Of a stretch of DNA of 64,000 bases, positions 8,900 through 18,060 are shown piece after piece. Source of the stretch: Actinomadura xylanilytica (GTDB lineage Bacteria > Actinomycetota > Actinomycetes > Streptosporangiales > Streptosporangiaceae); assembly GCF_030283145.1 (NCBI RefSeq), contig NZ_JASNWE010000001.1, positions 1,859,751 to 1,923,750 on the forward strand, in the 5' to 3' direction. A model generated the notes under the pieces. That model did no database searches, was not told where the DNA came from, and worked only from the letters and a program-made list of their open reading frames with translations. Within the stretch, counting starts at the first letter, position 1. Every line of letters starts with the position of its first letter. A program made the translations under genes and the position numbers.

Positions 8900-10246
8900 A
8901 TGGACCTCGCGCTGCTCGCCGGCCTCGCCATCGGGGTCGCCATCGGAGTGGTCCTCGGTTTCGCGGTCGCCACCGCCCGGCAGGGCGCGCTCATCGCGCG
9001 GGCGCGGGCGGCCGAGGAGAAGCTGGCCTACGCCGAGGAGCGGATGGCCGGGCACTTCGAGAACCTCTCCGCCAAAGCCCTGGACGCCAGCAACCAGCGG
9101 TTCCTGGAGCTGGCCGACGCCCGCCTCAAGACCGCCGGGGCCGAGGCGGCGGGCGAGCTCCAGCGCCGCGAGCAGGCGGTCGAGCATCTGGTCGCCCCGC
9201 TCCGCGAGACCCTCGCCAAAGTCGAGGAGCAGCTCCGCGAGGTCGAGACCGGACGCCGCGAGTCGCACGCGATGCTGGCCAAGCAGGTCGAGTTCGTCCG
9301 GCAGAGCTCCGATCAGCTACGCGGCGAGACGCGCACGCTCGTCCGGGCGCTGCAACGCCCCGAGGCGCGGGGCCGCTGGGGCGAGCTCCAGCTCCGCCGG
9401 GTCGTCGAGCTGGCCGGGATGACCTCCCACTGCGACTTCGAGGAGCAGGCGAGCGCCGTCACCGGGACCGGCACCGTCCGGCCCGACATGGTCGTCCGGC
9501 TTGTCGGCGGCAAGAACATCGTGGTCGACTCCAAGGTCTCCCTGGCCGCCTACCTGGAGGCCGCCGAGACCGGCGACCCCGTCCGGCTGGAGGCGCACGC
9601 GCGGCATGTGCGCGACCACGTCGACCGGCTCGCCGCCAAGTCCTACTGGACGGCGTTCAGCCCGGCGCCCGAGTTCGTGGTCCTGTTCATCCCCGGTGAG
9701 GCGTTCCTGGCGCCGGCGCTCGACCACGACCCGGCGCTGCTGGAGTACGCGATGCGCAAGCGGGTGCACATCGCCACGCCCACCACGCTCATCACGATGC
9801 TGCGCACCGCCTCGTACGCCTGGCAGCAGGCCGCCCTGTCGCGCAACGCCCGCGCGGTGTTCGAGCTGGGCAAGGAGCTGTACGAGCGGCTCGGCACGAT
9901 GGGGCAGCACGTGGACGAGCTGGGCCGCTCGCTGACCGGCGCGATCAAGTCCTACAACCGCACGGTCGGCTCGCTGGAGTCGCGGGTGCTGGTCAGCGCC
10001 CGCAAGCTGAACGAGCTCGGGGTGGTCGAGACGTCCCTGGACGGGCCGCGTCCGGTCGAGGAGAGCCCGCGCTCGCCGTCGGCCGCCGAGCTCACCGCCC
10101 ACGAGGAGGGGCCGGGCGAGCCCGGAGACGGCGCCCCGCCTGTGCTCGGCGGCCCCCGGCCGGCGCCTGATCCGGCCGCGGAACCGGTAGGTTTCGGCGG
10201 ACGGGCCATCCCTGATCAGATTGATCGGCGAGAGAGGTGGCAATGA
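8900..10246 (+). CDS. rmuC: DNA recombination protein RmuC
   Basis: 448 residues. An N-terminal membrane anchor (LLAGLAIGVAIGVVLGFAVATA) is followed by a long charged coiled coil (residues about 30-150) and the conserved RmuC core with RPEARGRWGELQLRRVVELAGM and VDSKVSLAAYLEA. RmuC limits recombination between inverted repeats and carries a PD-(D/E)XK-like nuclease core. The C-terminal 60 residues are a Pro/Glu-rich tail. ATG at 8900 is the first start after the divergent esterase promoter region. Its stop overlaps the ATG of the DUF6542 gene (ATGA), so the two are translationally coupled. Confidence 0.9.
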   Translation: MDLALLAGLAIGVAIGVVLGFAVATARQGALIARARAAEEKLAYAEERMAGHFENLSAKALDASNQRFLELADARLKTAGAEAAGELQRREQAVEHLVAPLRETLAKVEEQLREVETGRRESHAMLAKQVEFVRQSSDQLRGETRTLVRALQRPEARGRWGELQLRRVVELAGMTSHCDFEEQASAVTGTGTVRPDMVVRLVGGKNIVVDSKVSLAAYLEAAETGDPVRLEAHARHVRDHVDRLAAKSYWTAFSPAPEFVVLFIPGEAFLAPALDHDPALLEYAMRKRVHIATPTTLITMLRTASYAWQQAALSRNARAVFELGKELYERLGTMGQHVDELGRSLTGAIKSYNRTVGSLESRVLVSARKLNELGVVETSLDGPRPVEESPRSPSAAELTAHEEGPGEPGDGAPPVLGGPRPAPDPAAEPVGFGGRAIPDQIDRRERWQ

Positions 10247-10857
10247 GTACATCGACGGCAAGCGACGCGCCCGGCGGCGCCTCGCCGTCCCCTGGGGGTC
10301 CTGTGCGACGTCGGCGCGGCGCTTCGACCTCGCGGAAGCGCCCGGGCTCCGCCGCGGCGGGAGCCGCCGCGCTGACCGGCCGCGGCGGCATCGTGGTCAT
10401 GTTCGGCGTCGGGCTGCTCGGCGGGCTGCTGTCGCGCTGGCTCGACGTGGGCCTGCTCGCCGGGGCCGGGTTCGTGCTCGGCTGCGTCCTGGCCGCGTTC
10501 GCCACCCGCCCGGCCGACCTGCTCACGATCGCGGTCAGCCCACCGCTGATCTTCCTCGCCGCGACGATCGCCACGGTGTTCCTCACCACGCTCGGGGACG
10601 GATCGCTGCTGCGCGGCGTCGCCGTCGGGGTGCTGGCCGCGCTGGCCGCGACCGCGCCGGGGCTGTTCCTCGGCACCGCGCTGGTGCTGGTGATCGGCGC
10701 CCCCCGCGGGCTGATCGCCAACGTCCGGGAGCTGCGCGGCAAGCTCGCCGGAAGCCGGCTGTTCGAGAAGGAGGAGAACGAGGACCCGGTCCGCTGGGAC
10801 GAGTCACCCGCCGCGACCCGCGAACGCCCCCGCCTCCCCCACGGCGACGTCGACTAG
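10243..10857 (+). CDS. DUF6542 membrane protein
   Basis: 204 residues: a basic Ser/Pro/Arg-rich cytoplasmic N-terminus of about 45 residues, then four closely spaced hydrophobic segments (residues about 50-150), and a charged tail. This matches the DUF6542 family found beside ychF/ispH in actinobacteria (Rv1111c equivalent). The ATG at 10243 overlaps the rmuC stop; a GTG six bases upstream is an alternative. It is convergent with ispH, with only 21 bp between the stops. Function is unknown. Confidence 0.75.
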   Translation: MSTSTASDAPGGASPSPGGPVRRRRGASTSRKRPGSAAAGAAALTGRGGIVVMFGVGLLGGLLSRWLDVGLLAGAGFVLGCVLAAFATRPADLLTIAVSPPLIFLAATIATVFLTTLGDGSLLRGVAVGVLAALAATAPGLFLGTALVLVIGAPRGLIANVRELRGKLAGSRLFEKEENEDPVRWDESPAATRERPRLPHGDVD

Positions 10858-10878
10858 ACGTGCTCCGCGGTCGCGGGA

Positions 10879-11844
10879 TCAGACCGGCGTGATGCGCAGG
10901 TCCTTGCGCAGTTCGTGCGGGAGGGCGAAGCGCATCTTCTCCTGCACCGACTCGATCTCCTCGACCTCGCCGTAGCCGCGGGCCGCCAGCCACGCGAGGA
11001 CGCCCTGGACCAGCTCGTCGGGCACCGAGGCGCCGCTGGTGACGCCGACCGTGGTGACGCCCTCCAGCCAGGCCGGGTCGATCTGGTCGGCGTAGTCGAC
11101 CAGGTGGGCGTCGTCGGCGCCGTGCTCCTTGGCGACCTCGACCAGCCGGACGGAGTTGGAGGAGTTGGTGGAGCCGACCACGATGACCAGCTCGGCCCCG
11201 GCCGCCATCTCCTTGACCGCGGTCTGCCGGTTCTGGGTGGCGTAGCAGATGTCGTCGGACGGCGGGTCCATCAGGTTGGGGAACCGCTCGCGCAGCTTCT
11301 CGACCGTCGCGACCGTCTCGTCCACCGACAGCGTGGTCTGCGACAGCCAGGCGACCTTCTCGGGGTCGCGGACGTGCACGTTGGCCACGTCGTCCGGGCC
11401 GTCGACCAGGTGGATGTGGTCGGGGGCCTCGCCGGTGGTGCCGATGACCTCCTCGTGCCCCTCGTGCCCGATCAGCAGGATGTCGTAGTCCTGGTCGGCG
11501 AACCGCACGGCCTCCTTGTGGACCTTGGTGACCAGCGGGCAGGTCGCGTCGATGGTGCGCAGGCCGAGGCCGCGCGCCTCGTCGTGCACGGACGGCGCGA
11601 CGCCGTGCGCGGAGAACACCACGATGGCCCCCCGCGGGACCTCCTCGGTCTCGTCCACGAAGATCGCGCCGCGCTCCTCCAGCGTCTTGACCACGTGCAC
11701 GTTGTGGACGATCTGCTTGCGCACGTAGATCGGCGCCCCGTACTTCTCCAGGGCGATCTCGACCGCCTCGACCGCTCGGTCGACGCCGGCGCAGTAACCG
11801 CGCGGCTTGGCGAGCAGGACACGACGCTGGCTGTTCGAGGTCAT
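10879..11844 (-). CDS. ispH: 4-hydroxy-3-methylbut-2-enyl diphosphate reductase IspH
   Basis: 321 residues. It catalyses the last step of the MEP isoprenoid pathway, reducing HMBPP to IPP and DMAPP. The three [4Fe-4S] cysteines are visible in [13 protein letters not shown] (Cys18), [11 protein letters not shown] and [10 protein letters not shown]; the substrate motifs AHGV and GHEGHEEV are also present. The start ATG is directly preceded by GGGGGG, and TACCAT lies six bases before it, so a leaderless mRNA is possible. A three-codon upstream ATG-GGG-GGA-TGA overlaps the start. The M. tuberculosis homologue is lytB2 (Rv1110). Confidence 0.95.
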   Translation of the reverse strand: MTSNSQRRVLLAKPRGYCAGVDRAVEAVEIALEKYGAPIYVRKQIVHNVHVVKTLEERGAIFVDETEEVPRGAIVVFSAHGVAPSVHDEARGLGLRTIDATCPLVTKVHKEAVRFADQDYDILLIGHEGHEEVIGTTGEAPDHIHLVDGPDDVANVHVRDPEKVAWLSQTTLSVDETVATVEKLRERFPNLMDPPSDDICYATQNRQTAVKEMAAGAELVIVVGSTNSSNSVRLVEVAKEHGADDAHLVDYADQIDPAWLEGVTTVGVTSGASVPDELVQGVLAWLAARGYGEVEEIESVQEKMRFALPHELRKDLRITPV

Positions 11845-12095
11845 CCCCCCATGGTACGAGTCGAGCTGGCCCTCCCGCACCGCGCGGGCGCCCGGCCGCC
11901 GGGACCGCGAAGGCCCGCGCCACCGGGCCCGAAGCACAGGTGAAGCCCGCCATGTGACCCACCGCACGCATCTTTTGGACAGAAATCCATTAACCCGGGG
12001 TGACCGATATCGCACCAGTGCGGCAGAGTGAGGTTCGATAGACGGTGCCGACTCGGCCCGGTCCGGTGGTCAGGCCAGCAGGGAGAGGGATGTCG

Positions 12096-12767
12096 ATGAC
12101 GAAATCGCCGCGCCGCCTCAAGCAGCAGGTGCAGGACACGGTGGGCGAACAGGTTCGCGACCTCCCGCTGCACGCCGTCCGGCTGGCCATGTTCGGGGTG
12201 GGCCGCGCCCTGCTGCTGAGCGACCGGGTGACCAAGGACTACAGGGAGATCACCGAGGGCGGCGGCGTCCGCCCGGTCCTCGACCGGCTCCGCACCGACG
12301 TCCAGAGCACGGCCGAGAAGGTGGTCGGCCAGGTGGTGGAGCGGGTCAAGGGCGGCGAGGACGAGCCCGAGCCCGCCCCCCGGCCACGGCCCCGGCCCCG
12401 GCCCCGGGCCACCGAGCGTCCGGCCCGCCCGAAGTCCAACTCCGAGATCGCGGTCGGCAAGCCCGCGGCCCCCGAGCCGGCGGCGAAGGCCGAGCCCGAG
12501 GACCGGCCGGACCCGGCCGGCAAGCCCGCGTTCGAGCCGAAGCCCGAGGTGAAGCCCGCCGCGCAGGCCGAGGTCGAGCACCTCACCGCCGACCTGCCGG
12601 TGCCGAACTACGACGAGGCCACGCTCCCGCAGCTCCGCGCCCGCCTGCGCGGCCTGTCCACCGACCAGGTCAAGCTGCTGCGCGAGTACGAGCGCAAGCA
12701 CGCCGCGCGTCCCGACGTCATCAAGATGTACGAGAACCGCATCGCCAAGCTCAACGGCAACGGCTGA
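12096..12767 (+). CDS. Lipid-droplet-associated protein family
   Basis: About 223 residues. The N-terminal 85 residues (KSPRRLKQQVQDTVGEQVRD, then an amphipathic LAMFGVGRALLLSDRVTKDY) are helical and amphipathic; the middle is a Pro/Arg/Glu/Lys-rich disordered stretch; the C-terminus (LPQLRARLRGLSTDQVKLLR) is a short helical domain. This layout and the position between ispH and xseA match the actinobacterial lipid-droplet-associated family (Rv1109c equivalent). GGGAGAGG lies seven bases before ATG 12096; ATG 12090 is possible but too close to the ribosome site. It diverges from ispH over about 250 bp. Confidence 0.7.
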   Translation: MTKSPRRLKQQVQDTVGEQVRDLPLHAVRLAMFGVGRALLLSDRVTKDYREITEGGGVRPVLDRLRTDVQSTAEKVVGQVVERVKGGEDEPEPAPRPRPRPRPRATERPARPKSNSEIAVGKPAAPEPAAKAEPEDRPDPAGKPAFEPKPEVKPAAQAEVEHLTADLPVPNYDEATLPQLRARLRGLSTDQVKLLREYERKHAARPDVIKMYENRIAKLNGNG

Positions 12768-12802
12768 CCCGCCCCACGGAAACCCTGCCGACCAGGGCCC
12801 GT

Positions 12803-12905
12803 CCCAAAGTGCCCAGCCGTCGCGCGAGCGCGATGTCGCGCTCACCCCGAGCGCGGTCGGCGTCCGGGCCGCCAGGCGAGGAGGCCGGGCCGGGCTTTGA
12901 AACAC
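12803..12905 (+). repeat. Dispersed MITE-like intergenic repeat, copy 1 (internally deleted)
   Basis: About 103 bp sharing CAGCCGTCGCGCGAGCGCG, then TCGGCGTCCG and GCCGCCAGGCGAGGAGGCC, with copies 2 and 3. The ends read CCCAAAG and CTTTGAA, near-perfect terminal inverted repeats. The central 50 bp present in the other copies is missing. It lies between the convergent lipid-droplet and MFS genes and reaches the MFS stop codon. Confidence 0.7.
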
Positions 12906-12908
12906 GCC

Positions 12909-14138
12909 CTAGCCGCGGGCCGGTTCGGGGGTGTCCTGGAAAGCGTGGTCGATGTCGACGCGGTCCAGCGTCCCCAGGTGGCGGCGGCGCGTCACGAGGA
13001 TGGCGATGCCGACGGCGCAGCAGGCCGCGCCCGCGTAGTAGGGCACTGAGGAGTCGACCTCTTCGGCCAGCTTGGTGGCGATGTAGGGGGCGAGGGCTCC
13101 GCCCAGCCAGCGGACGAAGTTGTAGCCCGCCGAGGCGACCGGCCGCGGGTGGTCGGAGACCTCCATGGCGGCCTCGGTGAACGCGGTGTTGTTCAGGCCG
13201 ATCGGGATGCCCGACAGGATCGTGCAGATGATGATCCCGGTGTGCCCGGAGACCGCGAGGCCGAGCTGGAACACGATCAGCAGGGCGAGCCCCGTGTGCA
13301 TCACCCGGACCGTCCCGAAGCGGCGTTGCAGCGGCGGGGCGCCGAACACCGAGGCCAGCGCGACCATCACGCCCCAGCCGAAGAACACCAGGCCGATGCC
13401 GTGCGCGTCCATGTCCAGGACGAACGGGGTGAACGCCAGGATGGTGAAGAAGGCGTAGTTGTAGAACAGCGCGGTGAACGCGGTGGTGGCCAGGCCGCCG
13501 TGGGCCAGGGCCCGGATCGGGGCGCTCAGCCGGGTCTTCTCGGCCGGCTTCGGCGTCGGTCCGAGCAGGGTCGCGATGAGCAGGAAGCCGACGGCCATCA
13601 GGACCGCGGTGCCGAAGAACGGGTAGCGCCAGTTCATGTCGCCCAGCAGGGCGCCGACCAAGGGGCCCATCGAGATGCCGAGGCCGAGCGCGGCCTCGTA
13701 CAGGATGATGGCCGATTCGGCACCGCCGGAGGCGGCGCCGACGATGACGGCCAGGGCGGTCGCGACGAACAGCGCGTTGCCGAGGCCCCAGCCGGCGCGG
13801 AAGCCGATCAGCTGCCCGACCGAGTCGGAGGTGCCGGCCAGCGCGGCGAAGGCGACCACCAGGGTCAGCCCGATCATCAGCGTCCGCTTGCCGCCGATCC
13901 GGCTGGACACCCAGCCGGTGACCAGCATCGCCACCGCGGTGATCAGGAAGTAGCTGGTGAACAGCAGCGACACCTGGCTCGGTGACGCCTCCAGGTTCTT
14001 GGCGATCGCGGGCAGGATGGGGTCGACGAGCCCGATGCCCATGAAGGCGACGACCGCGGCGAACGCGGTCGCCCAGACCGACATCGGCTGCCGCAGGATC
14101 CCGCCGCCCTTGGTTCGTGCGGGGGGCTGTGCGTGCAT
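12909..14138 (-). CDS. MFS drug/metabolite efflux transporter
   Basis: 409 residues with about 12 hydrophobic segments. The N-terminal half carries LVDPILPAIAKNLEASPSQV and a loop VSSRIGGKRTLM of the MFS motif A type. GAGAGGAAGG lies five bases before the ATG at 14138, and the gene is 19 bp downstream of a MarR gene on the same strand, so the pair is an operon in which the regulator probably controls its transporter. Substrate unknown. The pair interrupts the usual adjacency of the lipid-droplet gene and xseA, suggesting a later insertion. Confidence 0.85.
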   Translation of the reverse strand: MHAQPPARTKGGGILRQPMSVWATAFAAVVAFMGIGLVDPILPAIAKNLEASPSQVSLLFTSYFLITAVAMLVTGWVSSRIGGKRTLMIGLTLVVAFAALAGTSDSVGQLIGFRAGWGLGNALFVATALAVIVGAASGGAESAIILYEAALGLGISMGPLVGALLGDMNWRYPFFGTAVLMAVGFLLIATLLGPTPKPAEKTRLSAPIRALAHGGLATTAFTALFYNYAFFTILAFTPFVLDMDAHGIGLVFFGWGVMVALASVFGAPPLQRRFGTVRVMHTGLALLIVFQLGLAVSGHTGIIICTILSGIPIGLNNTAFTEAAMEVSDHPRPVASAGYNFVRWLGGALAPYIATKLAEEVDSSVPYYAGAACCAVGIAILVTRRRHLGTLDRVDIDHAFQDTPEPARG

Positions 14139-14157
14139 GGGGACCTTCCTCTCAGGT

Positions 14158-14583
14158 TCAGGAGGCGGCGAAGAGCTTGTCCAGGGCGGGCAGCGCCGCG
14201 GCGACGGCCGCGCGCTCCTCGTCGCTGAGGACCGCGAACCGCTCGGTGAGGAACTCCAGGCGGCGTTCCCGTCCGGCACGCAGCCGTTGCGCGCCAGGTG
14301 CGGTGAGCCCGGCGGTGACGACGCGGGCGTCGGTGGTGTCCCGGCCGCGCGCGACGAGCCCGTCGCGTTCGAGCCGGTTGATCTGCGCCGTCATGGTGGG
14401 CAGGCGGACGCCGTGCTCGGCGGCCAGCTCGGTCATCCGGCGCGGACCGGCCTCCAGGGAGCCGAGCACCGACAGCTGCTGGGTGGTGATCGGCTGGTCG
14501 GCGTTGACCCGCCGGAGCATCAGCACGACGTCGCGCAGGCGGCCGTTCAGCTGCTGGGCCAGGGCACGGTCGGTGTCGGTCAC
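14158..14583 (-). CDS. MarR-family transcriptional regulator
   Basis: 141 residues with the MarR winged-helix core: ITTQQLSVLGSLEAG, then the recognition region MTELAAEHGVRLPTMTAQINRL and the wing GLVARGRDTTDARVVTAGLT. MarR dimers usually repress their own operon and release DNA on binding a phenolic or drug-like ligand. The paired TTAG-N5-CTAA motifs 20-46 bp upstream of its start are the likely operator. It is followed directly by the MFS gene. Confidence 0.9.
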   Translation of the reverse strand: MTDTDRALAQQLNGRLRDVVLMLRRVNADQPITTQQLSVLGSLEAGPRRMTELAAEHGVRLPTMTAQINRLERDGLVARGRDTTDARVVTAGLTAPGAQRLRAGRERRLEFLTERFAVLSDEERAAVAAALPALDKLFAAS

Positions 14584-14602
14584 GGTCGTCTCCTCGAATT
14601 AC

Positions 14603-14629
14603 TTAGCCAGTCTAAGTTAGGTCAGCTAA
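14603..14629. promoter_or_regulatory. Tandem TTAG-N5-CTAA palindromes, probable MarR operator
   Basis: Two 13-bp imperfect palindromes, TTAGCCAGTCTAA (14603-14615) and TTAGGTCAGCTAA (14617-14629), lie 14 bp apart centre to centre between the divergent MarR and xseA genes. AT-rich symmetric sites in this position are typical MarR targets. A regulator bound here could also affect xseA, whose start is 83 bp away. Confidence 0.65.
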
Positions 14630-14711
14630 CTATCCAAATCGCCGCCCCGGCGGTCCCCACCTCCGGGCGGTGCGACCGTACCGCCGCCACCGCGCCCTTA
14701 GGCTGCCTGAC

Positions 14712-15926
14712 ATGGCAATGGAGACCTCGGCGGAGTCCCCGGTACCGGTCCGGACCGTGCTGCAGGCGGTGGGCGGCTGGATCGGCAAGCTCGGCCGCAT
14801 CTGGGTCGAAGGGCAGATCACCGACCTCAACGCGCGCGGCGGCACCGTCTACATGACCCTGCGCGACCCGGTCGCCAACATGTCGGTGCGGGTGGTCGGC
14901 CCGCGCGCGGTCGTCGAGGCCGCCGGGCCCGCGGTGACCGACGGCGCCCGCGTGGTGGTGCACGCCAAGCCCGATTTCTGGATCAACCGGGGCACGTTCT
15001 CGCTCAGCGCGCTGGAGGTCCGTCCGGTCGGGGTCGGCGAGTTGCTGGCCCGGCTGGAGCGGCTCAAGCAGGTACTCGCCGCCGAGGGCCTGTTCCGGCC
15101 CGACCGCAAGCGCCCCCTGCCGTTCCTGCCCGGCCGGATCGGCCTGATCTGCGGGCGCGACTCCGACGCCGAGCACGACGTGCTCCAGAACGCGCGGCGG
15201 CGCTGGCCCGCGGTGGCGTTCCAGGTCGAGAACACCGCGGTCCAGGGCTCGTACGCGGTCGGCGAGGTGATGGAGGCGCTGCGCAGGCTGGACGCCGATC
15301 CGGAGATCGAGGTGATCGTCATCACCCGCGGCGGCGGCGCGATGGAGGACCTCCTGCCGTTCTCCGACGAGGCCCTGGTCCGCGCGGTCGCCGCGGCCCG
15401 CACGCCGGTGGTCAGCGCGATCGGGCACGAGCAGGACGCCCCGCTGCTCGACCTGGTCGCCGACGTGCGCGCCTCCACCCCGACGGACGCGGCGAAGAAG
15501 ACCGTCCCGGACGTCCGCGAGCAGCTCCAGCTCGTCCGGCAGCTCCGCGACCGCGGCCGGCGCTGTCTGGCGGGCGGGCTCGAACGGGAGGCCGCCTGGC
15601 TGAAGGCGGTCCGGTCGCGGCCCGCGCTCGCCGATCCGGTCCGGGAGGTCGAACGGCAGTCCGAGCGGGTCCTCGCCCTGCGCGACCGGACCAGGCGCTG
15701 CCTGGCCGGGGCGCTCGACCGGTCCGGCGACGAGCTGTCCCATACGCGCGCGCGGCTGCTGGCCCTGTCCCCCGCGGCGACGCTCGAACGCGGATACGCG
15801 ATCGTGCAGCGCGCGGACGGGGCGGTCGTCCGGGAGGCGGCGGGCGTGCCCGGCGGCGAGGAGCTGCTGCTACGGCTGGCCGACGGCCGGTTGACCGTGA
15901 CCGTGTCGGGTCCCGCCGAGTCCTAG
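14712..15926 (+). CDS. xseA: Exodeoxyribonuclease VII large subunit
   Basis: 404 residues. An N-terminal OB fold ([22 protein letters not shown]) is followed by the catalytic region with [32 protein letters not shown] and [27 protein letters not shown], a helical coiled region, and the C-terminal RGYAIVQ. With XseB it degrades single-stranded DNA to oligonucleotides. No ribosome site precedes ATG 14712; instead TAGGCT lies exactly seven bases upstream, the geometry of a leaderless mRNA. ATG 14718 is an alternative. XseB is separated from it by an inserted repeat copy. Confidence 0.95.
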   Translation: MAMETSAESPVPVRTVLQAVGGWIGKLGRIWVEGQITDLNARGGTVYMTLRDPVANMSVRVVGPRAVVEAAGPAVTDGARVVVHAKPDFWINRGTFSLSALEVRPVGVGELLARLERLKQVLAAEGLFRPDRKRPLPFLPGRIGLICGRDSDAEHDVLQNARRRWPAVAFQVENTAVQGSYAVGEVMEALRRLDADPEIEVIVITRGGGAMEDLLPFSDEALVRAVAAARTPVVSAIGHEQDAPLLDLVADVRASTPTDAAKKTVPDVREQLQLVRQLRDRGRRCLAGGLEREAAWLKAVRSRPALADPVREVERQSERVLALRDRTRRCLAGALDRSGDELSHTRARLLALSPAATLERGYAIVQRADGAVVREAAGVPGGEELLLRLADGRLTVTVSGPAES

Positions 15927-15931
15927 GTCTG

Positions 15932-16090
15932 TTCAAAGTGGCCTCAGCCGTCGCGCGAGCGCGTCACCTGACCGGCGGGGCCTGCCGGAGACGAGCCTCA
16001 CCGGCCAGATCGCGAAGCGATGTCGCGTTCGCCCGAGCGTGGTCGGCGCCCGAGCCGCCAGGCGAGGAAGCCGGGCCGGGCTTGGAAAAC
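15932..16090 (+). repeat. Dispersed MITE-like intergenic repeat, copy 2 (full length)
   Basis: About 159 bp. It begins TTCAAAG and ends CTTGGAA, imperfect terminal inverted repeats. It shares with copy 3 the blocks CAGCCGTCGCGCGAGCGCG, CACCGGCCAGATCGCGAAG and GAGCCGCCAGGCGAGGA. ATCGC-GAA-GCGAT forms an internal hairpin. The copy lies between xseA and xseB, normally adjacent genes, which supports insertion. Confidence 0.75.
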
Positions 16091-16138
16091 ACACCCTAGG
16101 GTGGACCCGACGGTGGGCGGGGAAGAGGAAGGGTTCGC

Positions 16139-16366
16139 GTGGCCGAAGAGAGAATGTCGTACGAGCAGGCGCGGGACGAGCTGACCGACGTCGTCAAGCG
16201 GCTGGAGGCGGGCGGACTGACTCTGGAGGAGTCGCTGAGCCTGTGGGAGCAGGGCGAGAAGCTCGCGGCGACCTGCGAGGAGTGGCTGGAGGGCGCGCGC
16301 GCCCGGCTGGCCGCCACGATGGCCGCGCCGGAGGGCGGAGACCAGAACGCCCCCACCCCCTTCTGA
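16139..16366 (+). CDS. xseB: Exodeoxyribonuclease VII small subunit
   Basis: 75 residues with the XseB signature MSYEQARDELTDVVKRLEAG, then LTLEESLSLWEQGEKLAATCEEWL, a helical hairpin that wraps the large subunit. GTG start with GAGGAAGGG nearby. The C-terminal Ala/Arg-rich tail is normal. The 212-bp gap to xseA contains repeat copy 2, so the subunits may rely on separate promoters here. Confidence 0.95.
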   Translation: MAEERMSYEQARDELTDVVKRLEAGGLTLEESLSLWEQGEKLAATCEEWLEGARARLAATMAAPEGGDQNAPTPF

Positions 16367-16435
16367 CCTGCCGGGGAAGGGCGGAACCGCACGACCGAGG
16401 GCTCACGCCCGCTCGGCGCGTCCGCGGGGATCCGC

Positions 16436-17191
16436 TCAGGAGCCGGGCGTGGCCGAAGGGCTCAGCGGGGCGGCCTTCTTCGGCTGCGGCTTGAGGGCGG
16501 CGACCAGCACGGCCAGCTCGTCGTAGGACGCGGTGCCGGTCACGACCAGGCTCACCCCGTCCGGCAAGGTGCGGGCCAGCGAGTTGGCCTTCTTGTCCTT
16601 GCGGTAGTACTTGGCCCAGCTCACGCCGCCGATCTGCTGGGTGCCGAGCGAGTTCTTGTTGTTGGTCATCCGGGGGACGTACTCGGACGCCTTCTCGTTG
16701 CTCTGCTCCAGCGCCGCGTACTCGTCGGTGGGCGTGACGAACCCGAGGTGCCAGGCGACCGGCGCCTTGCCGCCGCCGTCCAGGCCGTGCAGCCGCGAAC
16801 TGGTGGGCCGCCAGCCGACCGGCAGCCCCTCGGGCGCGTACGAGGTGTAGGGGGCGTCATTGCGCAGCGCCCACTGCTGCGAGCTGTAGTCGACGGTCGG
16901 CAGGACCTCGTTGTCGCTGCGCGGCGTGATCAGGTAGATCACCGCAACGAGCGCCAGGCAGGCGCCGATCGCGAGGCTGAAGCCGCCGAGCCCGCTGGTC
17001 AGCCGCTTGTGCACGGCCGGGCTCACCGGGATGGGCGAGGGCCGTCCGGCCGCGCCCTCCGTCGGCTCCGGACCGCCCCGGGCCTCCGGGACGCTCTCGC
17101 CGCCCCGGCCGTCGCGCGCCTCCGGGGCGTCCGGGCCGTCCTGAGCCTCCGGCGCGGGGGCGGGGACGGGGGAAGGGGTCTTGTCGGTCAC
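16436..17191 (-). CDS. DUF4245 membrane-anchored protein
   Basis: About 251 residues: a Pro/Glu-rich cytoplasmic N-terminus (60 residues), one membrane segment (FSLAIGACLALVAVIYLI), then an exported domain with LPTVDYSSQQWALRNDAPY and WRPTSSRLHG, characteristic of actinobacterial DUF4245 proteins next to glpX (Rv1100 equivalent). Function unknown. The only plausible start is GTG 17191, with GGAAGG unusually close. It follows the TetR gene by 20 bp on the same strand. Confidence 0.75.
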   Translation of the reverse strand: MTDKTPSPVPAPAPEAQDGPDAPEARDGRGGESVPEARGGPEPTEGAAGRPSPIPVSPAVHKRLTSGLGGFSLAIGACLALVAVIYLITPRSDNEVLPTVDYSSQQWALRNDAPYTSYAPEGLPVGWRPTSSRLHGLDGGGKAPVAWHLGFVTPTDEYAALEQSNEKASEYVPRMTNNKNSLGTQQIGGVSWAKYYRKDKKANSLARTLPDGVSLVVTGTASYDELAVLVAALKPQPKKAAPLSPSATPGS

Positions 17192-17211
17192 CCTTCCAGG
17201 ATCCCGCACGG

Positions 17212-17880
17212 TCAGCGCTGCTCCGTACCGGGGTTCCGGATCGTCCCCACGATCGCCATGATCTTGTCGGCGAGGCGGCGCGAGGCACCGTCGTCGTCCA
17301 TCAGCGAGACCTCCGAAACCGCGCCCGCCATCGCTCCGGTCAGCACGATGACCAGCGGCTCGTCCACACCGCCGTCGGAGGTGTGGAAGAGCGCGGCGTT
17401 GCGGCGGGCCCACCGGTTGAGCCGCTGGCGCATCACCCGGTCGAATCCGGGCGGGCCGTCGCCGGAGATGAACAGCCGGGCGACGTCGCGTTCCTCCAGA
17501 CAGCCGTTGAGGTAGGCGCCGGCGCCGGCGATGAACTGCCGCATCGGGTCGGTCTCGCCGGCGTCCCGGACGGCGTTGATCGCCTCGCGGGTGCGTTCCT
17601 GCTGGCGGCCCTGGAACTCCTCGAACAACGTCAGGTACAGGTCGGCCTTGCCGTTGAAGTGGTGGTAGAGGCTGCCGACGCTGGCCCCGGCCTTGGCGAC
17701 GATGTCGGTCACGGCGGCCTGCGCGAAACCGGCCTCGCAGAAGACGTCCCGGGCCGCCGTCAGCAGCGCGCCGCGGGTCGCGGCCCCCCGGTCGGAGGTG
17801 CGGACGGGCGCGTCCGGCGTGGGCGCGCCGTCGCCCGAGGCGGCCGTCCCGTCGGACGAGACATCCATGTCGCTGCTCAT
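17212..17880 (-). CDS. TetR-family transcriptional regulator
   Basis: 222 residues. After a 30-residue Ser/Asp-rich leader comes a TetR helix-turn-helix: TRGALLTAARDVFCEAGFA, then AVTDIVAKAGASVGSLYHHF. The C-terminal ligand/dimer domain is all-helical with no recognised ligand. It diverges from glpX (180 bp between starts) and is cotranscribed with DUF4245. Control of glpX is possible but not shown by any clear palindrome in the intergenic DNA. Confidence 0.85.
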   Translation of the reverse strand: MSSDMDVSSDGTAASGDGAPTPDAPVRTSDRGAATRGALLTAARDVFCEAGFAQAAVTDIVAKAGASVGSLYHHFNGKADLYLTLFEEFQGRQQERTREAINAVRDAGETDPMRQFIAGAGAYLNGCLEERDVARLFISGDGPPGFDRVMRQRLNRWARRNAALFHTSDGGVDEPLVIVLTGAMAGAVSEVSLMDDDGASRRLADKIMAIVGTIRNPGTEQR

Positions 17881-18060
17881 GAGTGCTGAGATTACGCCCT
17901 CTTCCGCGTGGGAAACGATCCCTTGCGCGGGCAGCCGGCAAAACCGGCCGCGTCCGGGTGTCGGAGCCTCGCCGCCCACCCGCTGGTCTGGTCCAATTTG
18001 TGGCCCGGTACCCGGCCCACGGAGAATCCGGGTCATCGACGACGAAGGGACTGCATCGCC

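Noticed and set aside
12380..12560. Separate gene within the Pro/Arg-rich part of the lipid-droplet protein
   Set aside because: It is the low-complexity middle of one continuous frame.
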